A DNA stretch of 5,040 bases, taken from contig USAD01000214.1 in assembly GCA_900552415.1 (NCBI GenBank), positions 1 to 5,040 of the forward strand. The letters run 5' to 3'. Below the pieces are notes generated by a model. That model saw only the letters and a program-made list of their open reading frames with translations. It had not been told where the DNA came from and ran no database searches. Shown here piece by piece: positions 1-5,040 of this stretch. The stretch is from an uncultured Parabacteroides sp. GTDB taxonomy: Bacteria > Bacteroidota > Bacteroidia > Bacteroidales > Tannerellaceae. The translations under genes and the position numbers were made by a program. Each line of letters begins with the position of its first letter. The stretch's first letter is position 1.

Positions 1-1224
1 GCGAATACGCTCATCTTTATCATTGTGGGCGTCATCATCGCTCTCAAGTCTGACGCGACCTGGTGGAACTTCGTCATTCTCTTCGCCCTCTATATTGGCG
101 TGAATATCATTCGGGCAATCATCGTGTTCCTCTTCCTCCCGATCATGCGTAAATCCGGCTATGGGCTCTCGATCCGTGAGTCGGTTATCCTGAGCTGGGG
201 AGGTTTACGTGGCGCTTTAGGCTTAAGCTTGGCATTGATGGTCTCTTATACCTTACCCATTCCGGAAGATGTCCGCAACCAAATCCTGTTTTATACCGGA
301 GGAATCGTTACCTTAACTTTGGTCATCAACGCGACCACGATGAAATGGCTTCTTGAGAAACTGGGATTGACCAAGATCTCTTCCGCCAAACTGTTGCTTG
401 ACTACAGCGCAAAGGAGCAGATCCGCGAAAACTCCGAGAAATATTTGGACAGCCTGACTAAACGGGAAGCGTTAGCCGACACGAACTGGGATTTGGTCCG
501 CACGTTCATGCCGCAGAAAAGCGAGAAACCGGATATCAACACACCGACCAAGGATCTTGTCGCCAGCCTGCGCCTGCGAGTATTAGACCGGGAGAAACGT
601 CTCTGCTGGGATCTCTTCATAGAAGGTGTCATCTCACGCTCGACTTTCCGTCGCCTAGGTTCAACGATCGATGAACTCTACGATAAGGATGGCGAACGTC
701 CGTTGACCGACCGTAAGACGATCTATGATTTCTATAATGAACCTTTCTATAAGTCGTGGCTGAAAAAGATCCGTACAATCCAAAATTGGCGTGACCGTTA
801 TTTCCACGATTGGGTAATTGCCGGTTATGACCTGGCCCGAGGCTTTATCATTACCCAAAAGGAGGCTATGAAAATCGTAAATGATTTTGGGGAATCTACA
901 ACATTAAGTGAGGAAGAGCGGATCAACTTACAAACATTAAGGTTGGAAATCCAGAAAAACATCGACCGTGCCCAGAACAGGATGAACTTGCTGGCAGCCG
1001 AATATCCGATCTCCTATCGCTGCGCCGTCACTCGCAAAGCAATACGCATGTTATTGAATAATGAAAAGAAAGTGACCGAACAAATCACCCGGCAAGGATT
1101 GATCAACGAGGAAGATGCCCAGGTCCTGCTCGACGACATTGATGAGCGCTATAAAGAAGTAAACACGCTTTACATCAATAAAGTTCTGGCAAGACAAGAA
1201 AAATTCACGAATCATTCAAAATAA
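1..1224 (+). CDS. CPA1-family Na+/H+ antiporter, C-terminal part (5' end outside window)
   Basis: This is an inner-membrane monovalent cation/proton antiporter of the NhaP/NHE (CPA1) type, which exchanges Na+ (or K+) for H+ in pH and salt homeostasis. The frame is open from base 1, so the first visible codons (ANTLIFII) are internal; the GTG at 25 is not a start. Of 407 visible residues, about 2-15, 22-48, 66-85 and 95-114 are hydrophobic membrane segments. The family signature WGGLRGALGLSLAL is at visible residues 66-79, and the conserved Arg of the NIIRA stretch is residue 38. From about residue 120 to the end (NHSK) the chain is charged and soluble, rich in Lys, Glu and Arg, and presumably a cytoplasmic regulatory tail as in long NHE/SOS1-like exchangers. 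No cyclic-nucleotide-binding or TrkA-type domain is recognisable in it. Ion specificity cannot be told from sequence. The gene ends with TAA, 112 bases before gdhA on the same strand; no strong terminator is visible between them. Confidence 0.86.
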   Translation, partial: ANTLIFIIVGVIIALKSDATWWNFVILFALYIGVNIIRAIIVFLFLPIMRKSGYGLSIRESVILSWGGLRGALGLSLALMVSYTLPIPEDVRNQILFYTGGIVTLTLVINATTMKWLLEKLGLTKISSAKLLLDYSAKEQIRENSEKYLDSLTKREALADTNWDLVRTFMPQKSEKPDINTPTKDLVASLRLRVLDREKRLCWDLFIEGVISRSTFRRLGSTIDELYDKDGERPLTDRKTIYDFYNEPFYKSWLKKIRTIQNWRDRYFHDWVIAGYDLARGFIITQKEAMKIVNDFGESTTLSEEERINLQTLRLEIQKNIDRAQNRMNLLAAEYPISYRCAVTRKAIRMLLNNEKKVTEQITRQGLINEEDAQVLLDDIDERYKEVNTLYINKVLARQEKFTNHSK

Positions 1225-1269
1225 CAAAATGCAACCATTATACAGATAATAAAAAAGTAAGCAAAAGCA

Positions 1270-1299
1270 TTAGACATTCCAAATAAATCGCTACATTTG
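1270..1299 (+). promoter_or_regulatory. Probable gdhA promoter (Bacteroidetes-type -7 box TACATTTG)
   Basis: TACATTTG at 1292-1299 fits the Bacteroidetes housekeeping -7 consensus TAnnTTTG exactly. The upstream -33 element (consensus TTTG/TTG) is poor: the best candidate is TTAG at 1270-1273, 18 bases before the -7 box. Transcription would start near 1304-1306, leaving a leader of about 30 bases that is AT-rich and lacks a Shine-Dalgarno sequence, as is usual in this phylum. The box lies 37 bases before the gdhA ATG, a reasonable distance. The -7 match is seen directly; promoter activity is inferred. Confidence 0.5.
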
Positions 1300-1311
1300 C
1301 CGAACAAATGT
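1293..1311. repeat. 7-bp inverted repeat overlapping the gdhA -7 box
   Basis: ACATTTG (1293-1299) and CAAATGT (1305-1311) are perfect reverse complements separated by five bases (CCGAA). The left arm is almost entirely the -7 box and the right arm falls at or just after the predicted start of transcription. It could be an operator for a dimeric regulator, a small hairpin at the 5' end of the mRNA, or chance in AT-rich DNA. Confidence 0.4.
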
Positions 1312-1336
1312 TATCCTTATAATAAAATTTCACGCT

Positions 1337-2671
1337 ATGAAAACTGAAGTTATCCTGTCCGCCCTCGAGGCAAAACATCCTGGAGAAAAGGAATATTTAC
1401 AGGCGGTAAAAGAGGTATTACTTTCTATTGAAGATGTATATAATCAGCACCCGGAGTTCGAGAAAGCGAAAATCATCGAGCGCCTGGTTGAACCAGAGCG
1501 TATCTTTACGTTCCGTGTGCCCTGGGTTGATGATAAGGGAGAGATCCAAGTGAACTTAGGTTATCGTGTCCAGTTCAACAACGCGATTGGCCCGTACAAG
1601 GGCGGTATCCGTTTCCATCCCTCTGTCAACCTCTCTATCTTGAAATTCTTAGGTTTCGAGCAAACATTCAAGAACGCGTTGACAACACTGCCGATGGGTG
1701 GTGGCAAGGGTGGCTCCGATTTCGCGCCAAGAGGCAAAAGCGACGCGGAAATCATGCGATTCTGCCAAGCCTTCATTCTCGAGTTGTGGCGTAACCTTGG
1801 TCCAGACCGTGATGTTCCTGCCGGAGATATCGGCGTTGGTGGTCGTGAGGTAGGCTATATGTACGGTATGTACAAAAAACTGGCTCGTGAGAACACGGGT
1901 ACATTCACTGGCAAGGGTATGGAATTTGGTGGTTCAATCCTGCGTCCTGAGGCGACAGGTTTTGGAGCGCTCTATTTCGTTAACCAAATGCTTCAGACTC
2001 ATGGTATTGACATTAAGGGTAAGACCGTAGCGATCTCCGGTTTCGGTAATGTTGCCTGGGGCGCCGCCACAAAAGCGACCCAATTAGGCGCTAAGGTCGT
2101 TACAATCTCCGGACCAGACGGTTACATCTATGATCCCGCAGGTATCTCTGGCGAGAAGATCGACTATATGCTGGAATTGAGAAACTCAGGTAACGATATT
2201 GTCGCTCCTTATGCGGACGAATTCCCGGGCTCAACCTTCTATCCTGGCAAGAAACCTTGGGAGCAGAAAGTGGATATCGCATTGCCATGCGCTACCCAGA
2301 ATGAGTTGAATGAAGAGGACGCAAAAGCATTGATCGCCAATAAGACCTTGTGCGTAGCCGAAGTTTCCAATATGGGCTGTACGGCTGAGGCGGTTGACCT
2401 GTTTATTGAGCATCACCAGCTCTTTGCTCCGGGTAAGGCTGTCAACGCGGGTGGTGTCGCTACATCGGGTCTCGAGATGACGCAAAACGCTATGCACCTT
2501 TCATGGACAGCGGAAGAGGTTGACGCTAAATTGCACCAGATCATGAGCAGCATCCACGACCAATGCGTTGAGCATGGACGTGAAGGCGACTATATCAACT
2601 ACGTGAAAGGCGCGAATATCGCCGGCTTCATGAAAGTGGCTAAGGCAATGATGGCTCAAGGTATCGTTTAA
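1337..2671 (+). CDS. gdhA: Glutamate dehydrogenase, NAD(P)-dependent (hexameric GdhA)
   Basis: Cytoplasmic enzyme that reversibly aminates 2-oxoglutarate with ammonium to L-glutamate using NAD(P)H; in gut Bacteroidales it is a main route of ammonium assimilation. The 444 residues match the full length of the small hexameric family. Residues 1-200 form the substrate domain: PYKGGIRFHP (K88), K112, LPMGGGKGG (K124) and PAGDIGVG (D164) correspond to the Lys/Lys/catalytic Lys/Asp set K89, K113, K125, D165 of the Clostridium symbiosum enzyme. The Rossmann domain follows, with GFGNVAWG at 235-242 as the dinucleotide loop, then the chain returns to the substrate domain with GGVATSG (V374 and S377 in the glutamate pocket). 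Cofactor-selecting positions F236, P260 and D261 are those of the NAD-dependent C. symbiosum enzyme, yet Bacteroides GdhA of this type is reported as using NADPH or both, so 'NADP-specific' should not be assumed. ATG 1337 is chosen because it gives the usual family N-terminus. It has its own putative promoter upstream and a terminator hairpin 32 bases after its TAA. Confidence 0.97.
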   Translation: MKTEVILSALEAKHPGEKEYLQAVKEVLLSIEDVYNQHPEFEKAKIIERLVEPERIFTFRVPWVDDKGEIQVNLGYRVQFNNAIGPYKGGIRFHPSVNLSILKFLGFEQTFKNALTTLPMGGGKGGSDFAPRGKSDAEIMRFCQAFILELWRNLGPDRDVPAGDIGVGGREVGYMYGMYKKLARENTGTFTGKGMEFGGSILRPEATGFGALYFVNQMLQTHGIDIKGKTVAISGFGNVAWGAATKATQLGAKVVTISGPDGYIYDPAGISGEKIDYMLELRNSGNDIVAPYADEFPGSTFYPGKKPWEQKVDIALPCATQNELNEEDAKALIANKTLCVAEVSNMGCTAEAVDLFIEHHQLFAPGKAVNAGGVATSGLEMTQNAMHLSWTAEEVDAKLHQIMSSIHDQCVEHGREGDYINYVKGANIAGFMKVAKAMMAQGIV

Positions 2672-2703
2672 TAACCGGTTTCCGAAAAGAGTATCCCAAT
2701 ATA

Positions 2704-2751
2704 AGAGATGCGGATCAACAGAATTATTATTCCTGTTCGATCCGCATCTCT
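2704..2751. terminator. Bidirectional hairpin terminator between convergent gdhA and ruvC
   Basis: AGAGATGCGGATC (2704-2716) pairs perfectly over 13 bp with GATCCGCATCTCT (2739-2751). The stem continues as AACAG (2717-2721) with CTGTT (2733-2737) across one bulged C (2738), closing an 11-base AT-rich loop (2722-2732). On the plus strand it is followed by a short CTTTTC tract. GAAAAGAG at 2684-2691 is complementary to CTCTTTTC at 2750-2757, which gives the minus-strand transcript a T-rich tract after the hairpin, though 12 bases further on. It starts 32 bases after the gdhA stop and ends 17 bases short of the ruvC stop, so it is well placed to end both transcripts. The U-tracts are weak, as is common in Bacteroidetes. 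Confidence 0.85.
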
Positions 2752-2768
2752 CTTTTCTCCAATCCGCA

Positions 2769-3326
2769 TCAATGTACTTTACCCGGATTCTTCGCCACGA
2801 AATCCTTCCAATTGGTATATTTCTTCTCCACCTGTGGACGATTGGTCTGCAGATAATGGCAAAATGCCGCGGCCAGACCATCAGTCGCATCAAGCTGAGG
2901 CAACATCGATTCTTCTGGAATCCTCAACATACGTTGTAACATCCCGGCGACCTGATCTTTCGAGGCGTTACCATTACCCGTGATCGCCATCTTGATCTTC
3001 AATGGCGCATATTCGAAAATCGGGATGTCACGCTCGAGAGCGGCAGCCATCGCCACGCCTTGCGCCCGTCCCAATTTCAGCATACTTTGCACATTCTTAC
3101 CAAAGAAAGGAGCCTCAATCGCCAACTCATCCGGATGATATTGGTCGATCAACGAAAGCACACGCTCGAAAATCTTACGTAAGCGCAAATAGTGATCTTC
3201 GTATTTATTCAACTGTAAAACGCCCATCGTATCCAAGGCGGGCTTGTTGTTCTCAACACGCAAAAGGCCGTAACCCATAACGATCGTTCCGGGATCGATT
3301 CCCAGGATTATCCGATCCTTGATCAT
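2769..3326 (-). CDS. ruvC: Crossover junction endodeoxyribonuclease RuvC
   Basis: Holliday-junction resolvase: a dimeric Mg2+-dependent nuclease that nicks two opposing strands of four-way junctions moved by RuvAB during recombinational repair. Starting at ATG 3326 the protein has 185 residues, slightly longer than E. coli RuvC because of a C-terminal tail (about 163-185, ending KNPGKVH). The RNase H-like fold has all four acidic metal ligands: D11 (GIDPGT), E71 ([10 protein letters not shown]), D146 and D149 ([10 protein letters not shown]), matching E. coli D7, E66, D138 and D141. F74 in the FFGKN loop corresponds to the junction-stacking Phe69. An in-frame TTG at 3335 would add only three residues (MGV); ATG 3326 is preferred because it forms TGATG with the stop of the upstream DUF4286 gene, a typical translational-coupling arrangement. 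No Shine-Dalgarno is evident. It is the last gene of the minus-strand cluster and runs into the shared terminator. ruvA and ruvB are not in the window. Confidence 0.97.
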   Translation of the reverse strand: MIKDRIILGIDPGTIVMGYGLLRVENNKPALDTMGVLQLNKYEDHYLRLRKIFERVLSLIDQYHPDELAIEAPFFGKNVQSMLKLGRAQGVAMAAALERDIPIFEYAPLKIKMAITGNGNASKDQVAGMLQRMLRIPEESMLPQLDATDGLAAAFCHYLQTNRPQVEKKYTNWKDFVAKNPGKVH

Positions 3327-3637
3327 CACTCCCAATCCAGTTCCTCCAGTAAAGTAGAAAATCCAATCATGCGTTGACCAAACCGTTCCGACAAGGCTTG
3401 ATGCAAGGCTCTTCCCTCATTCTCCAACCAATAGTTCAATGTCTCGACATTCTTCACGTGAAACTGCACGCAAAAGCTTTCGCCCTCAGCATCATCAGTC
3501 ATCATGACCCGACGCAGATAAGGGTTACGCAAGAAACCGCTCGCGATCGCTTTTGGCATATAAACTTGCCTCAAATAGGCCAGTCCCTCCTCTATTGCCG
3601 TCTTATCCACATGAAAAGTAGTATTATATACGATCAT
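3326..3637 (-). CDS. DUF4286 family protein, function unknown
   Basis: A 103-residue protein that I recognise as the Bacteroidetes family DUF4286; no biochemical function is known to me. It has no signal peptide or membrane segment and should be cytoplasmic. By eye its pattern is strand (2-10), helix (13-33), two strands (about 40-47 and 54-62), helix (63-86), strand (90-97), i.e. a beta-alpha-beta-beta-alpha-beta arrangement that suggests a ferredoxin-like or dimeric alpha/beta-barrel fold; this fold assignment is inference. Notable residues include the N-terminal IVYNTTFHV strand and the aromatic NYWLENEG stretch (68-75). Its TGA shares one base with the ruvC ATG (TGATG), so the two are almost certainly co-translated. 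It begins 56 bases after the stop of the short-chain dehydrogenase gene. A link to recombination or repair is suggested only by this position. Confidence 0.88.
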   Translation of the reverse strand: MIVYNTTFHVDKTAIEEGLAYLRQVYMPKAIASGFLRNPYLRRVMMTDDAEGESFCVQFHVKNVETLNYWLENEGRALHQALSERFGQRMIGFSTLLEELDWE

Positions 3638-3673
3638 ATCTGTTTTCTTTCATTGCCCAAACGGGCCTTGATT

Positions 3674-3681
3674 CATAATTA
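3674..3681 (-). promoter_or_regulatory. Weak candidate -7 box in the gap before DUF4286-ruvC
   Basis: The 56-base gap 3638-3693 is mostly AT-rich. Read on the minus strand it contains TAATTATG, one mismatch from the Bacteroidetes TAnnTTTG box, 36 bases before the DUF4286 ATG. No credible TTTG/TTG -33 element lies about 20 bases upstream. The gap contains no convincing terminator, so read-through from the dehydrogenase gene is equally possible. Listed only as the best candidate for an internal promoter. Confidence 0.2.
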
Positions 3682-3693
3682 TAAATAGTTTTT

Positions 3694-4521
3694 CTACCGC
3701 TCACTCGTTTCTTTCCAAAGCCATTCGGCTTGCGGGTGGTCGTAATAAACAGGCTTCAGATGACGCAATTTTCCTGAAGCAAACATCTGTCCAGTCGTCT
3801 CCGACCATTCCGGATTGAGCAACAGACGAATGGCCGTATCCGCTCCCTGCCGGGGTGTCCGAATAAAAGGACGGAAAAAGAGATCCGTCAAGGGGTCAAA
3901 CCACATATCCATCCGGATAATTGCCGTTGAAACAATACCTGGATCAGCGGCGTTGACCGAGATTCCCCGTGAGGCTACCCGTTTAGACAGTTCTCGGGCA
4001 AAAAGCCAAAGGGCCAGCTTCGTGTTACTGTAGATCGGGATCCGCCAGAAGGCTCCTTCCTTCCCGTCGGTAAAGAAGCAATCAGGCAGTTTACCAATCG
4101 CGTAAGTACATGAGACCATACAGACAATACGAGTCCCTTTATCCATCAAAGGCAACAATCGGTTGGTCAACAGGAAAGGCGCCAGATAATTCACGGCGAC
4201 TGTCCGTTCAAAACCCTCATCCGTCCGCTGGAATGAGGTCGCCATCGTACCCGCGTTATTCATCAGCCAACCAATTGGCCGACCTTCCGCTAAAATCTCA
4301 TCCGTGACCTTGCGAACAGAAGGCATCGACGAGAGATCCACCTGCTTGACCGTCATCGAACGATTACCTGTCTCTTCCGCCAGACGCCGACAGCAAGCTT
4401 CTCCTCGCTCACGATCAAAACATAACATCACGATCGGATGTCCCGCCAAGGCGAGCGCCCGCGTGATCTCCGTTCCCATACCACCATCAGCACCTGTAAT
4501 TACCGCGATCTTTTCCATCAT
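3694..4521 (-). CDS. Short-chain dehydrogenase/reductase (SDR) family oxidoreductase
   Basis: A 275-residue classical SDR that would transfer hydride between NAD(P)H and an alcohol/carbonyl substrate; the substrate is not predictable. The Rossmann fold starts at once: TGADGGMG (9-16) is the TGxxxGxG cofactor loop, VDLSS (61-65) contains the adenine-ring Asp, NNAG is at 88-91 and N111 is in the VNYLAPF strand/helix. The catalytic set is N111, S137, Y164 and K168 (YSNTK). DPG at 193-195 is the usual PG turn. The YSNTKLALWLFARELSKR stretch resembles the retinol dehydrogenase/protochlorophyllide reductase-like branch. After beta-2 the sequence is LCFDRERG: the basic residue that many NADP-using relatives carry (CR) is Phe35, and Asp36 follows, so NAD versus NADP is open. 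No signal peptide or membrane helix. Two ATGs in tandem (4521, 4518) are possible starts; the first overlaps the upstream gene's stop as ATGA, the second as TGATG. Coupling to the flavin oxidoreductase suggests joint action on one redox pathway, which is inference. Confidence 0.92.
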   Translation of the reverse strand: MMEKIAVITGADGGMGTEITRALALAGHPIVMLCFDRERGEACCRRLAEETGNRSMTVKQVDLSSMPSVRKVTDEILAEGRPIGWLMNNAGTMATSFQRTDEGFERTVAVNYLAPFLLTNRLLPLMDKGTRIVCMVSCTYAIGKLPDCFFTDGKEGAFWRIPIYSNTKLALWLFARELSKRVASRGISVNAADPGIVSTAIIRMDMWFDPLTDLFFRPFIRTPRQGADTAIRLLLNPEWSETTGQMFASGKLRHLKPVYYDHPQAEWLWKETSER

Positions 4522-5040
4522 TTACCCTCCAAACGCTCAATCTCCTTACGTAAACAAGGAGGCAACTCTTCCGATAAATGCTTATGGCAAGCCATATCCA
4601 CCGAATACATCCGGGCGATACAATAATTACTATGCCCACAATCGCAACGGGCATGCTCGTCCTCACGCATCCGGTTCACGAAACCCGGCTCATTCAACAA
4701 CGCACGACCCATCTGAACAAACTCGAAACCTTTATCAAGTACCTCCTCTATCTTATCACGGGCAATCAAACCACCCACATAAACCAAGGGGATCTCCTTG
4801 ACCGCCTCACGAAAACGCAACGCATCCTCCAGGAAATAAGCTTCCTTGAATGGTACGGTAGGAATCATCCATTTTCCAACCATACGGACACCATACTTCA
4901 ACCACCAACAATCCATATAATGCGTCATAGTCCGGATAGGCATGGCACCTCTCATCACATACATCGGCGCCTTGCTTACAAAACCGCCACTCAACACCAA
5001 TGCCTGAGCGCCATCCTCGACTAAACGCTTAGCGACAGCC
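4518..5040 (-). CDS. NADH:flavin oxidoreductase, old yellow enzyme family, C-terminal part (start outside window)
   Basis: The C-terminal 173 residues of an FMN-dependent TIM-barrel ene-reductase-type enzyme; the frame is open to the right edge, so the N-terminal half, including most of the FMN and active-site residues, is not visible. The leucine TTG at 5000 is internal, not a start. Recognisable parts are ALVLSGGF (visible residues 13-20), then PLVYVGGLIARD (84-95) and FVQMGRALLNEP (107-118), the two loops that hold the FMN phosphate in this family. A Cys-rich segment follows: C132, C134, C140 and C151 (C-x-C-x5-C-x10-C), with NYCIARMYS in the middle, near where 2,4-dienoyl-CoA reductase-type relatives have a 4Fe-4S motif. 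The chain ends 22 residues later, so there is no C-terminal NAD(P)-binding domain as in FadH. The stop overlaps the start of the SDR gene by four bases (ATGA). The physiological substrate is unknown. Confidence 0.88.
   Translation of the reverse strand, partial: AVAKRLVEDGAQALVLSGGFVSKAPMYVMRGAMPIRTMTHYMDCWWLKYGVRMVGKWMIPTVPFKEAYFLEDALRFREAVKEIPLVYVGGLIARDKIEEVLDKGFEFVQMGRALLNEPGFVNRMREDEHARCDCGHSNYCIARMYSVDMACHKHLSEELPPCLRKEIERLEGK

Noticed and set aside
1261..1271. The 11-mer GCAAAAGCATT occurs here and again at 2321-2331
   Set aside because: A few exact 11-base repeats are expected by chance in 5 kb, and the second copy is inside gdhA coding sequence.
1308..1322. Four-codon mini-frame (MLSL) in the predicted gdhA leader
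   Set aside because: Very short, almost at the predicted transcript start, and without supporting signals.
2673..2680. 8-bp palindrome AACCGGTT just after the gdhA stop
   Set aside because: Too short to be meaningful alone, not paired with another site, and overshadowed by the strong hairpin that follows.
2501..2893. 130-residue minus-strand open frame across the end of gdhA, the terminator and the end of ruvC
   Set aside because: It runs antisense through the conserved gdhA C-terminus, crosses the terminator hairpin and resembles no protein family; it is a by-product of the real coding frames.
3327..3335. TTG at 3335 as an alternative ruvC start
   Set aside because: It adds only MGV, requires a rare start codon, and loses the TGATG coupling with the upstream gene offered by ATG 3326.
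3655..3666. GCCC-AAAC-GGGC hairpin between the SDR and DUF4286 genes as a terminator
   Set aside because: Only a 4-bp stem and no T-tract follows on the minus strand.
3650..3676. Eight-codon mini-frame on the minus strand (MNQGPFGQ) before DUF4286
   Set aside because: Its length is within chance; there is no ribosome-binding signal and no attenuator-like codon run or terminator downstream.
4304..4801. 165-residue plus-strand open frame opposite the SDR and flavin oxidoreductase genes
   Set aside because: It lies fully opposite two well-conserved genes, is low in hydrophobic core pattern and rich in Ser, Pro, His and Arg as expected of an antisense shadow.
4578..5024. 148-residue plus-strand open frame opposite the flavin oxidoreductase
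   Set aside because: The minus-strand frame has the clear FMN-binding motifs; the plus frame has a Thr/His/Ile-rich shadow composition and no recognisable domain.

Overview
This window looks like ordinary chromosomal housekeeping DNA from a Bacteroidales bacterium, most likely Parabacteroides or a close relative. The evidence is a 444-residue GdhA of the Bacteroides type, a DUF4286 gene placed directly before ruvC (both recognised by eye), a Bacteroidetes-style -7 box (TACATTTG) before gdhA, and the absence of clear Shine-Dalgarno sequences. The genus is an inference; the order is fairly safe. Base composition and protein quality look uniform, and I see no mobile element, CRISPR array, tRNA or rRNA.

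Left half, plus strand: the window opens inside a CPA1-family Na+/H+ antiporter gene (1-1224; start lies outside). It encodes the last membrane helices and a soluble tail of roughly 285 residues. A 112-base gap holds the likely gdhA promoter and a 7-bp inverted repeat overlapping it. gdhA (1337-2671) encodes hexameric-type glutamate dehydrogenase, the ammonium/2-oxoglutarate to glutamate branch point of nitrogen metabolism.

Right half, minus strand: reading from the right edge, a partial old-yellow-enzyme-type NADH:flavin oxidoreductase (4518-5040), a short-chain dehydrogenase (3694-4521), a DUF4286 protein (3326-3637) and the Holliday-junction resolvase RuvC (2769-3326). The first two genes overlap by ATGA and the last two by TGATG, so they form two translationally coupled pairs separated by a 56-base gap. 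All four may be one transcript, or the DUF4286-ruvC pair may have its own promoter in the gap. The plus-strand gdhA and the minus-strand cluster converge on one strong hairpin (2704-2751), which probably terminates both.

I found no convincing undescribed system. The points most worth a second look are the dyad on the gdhA promoter, the NAD-type cofactor residues in GdhA, the Cys cluster at the C-terminus of the flavin enzyme, and the strict coupling of DUF4286 to ruvC.
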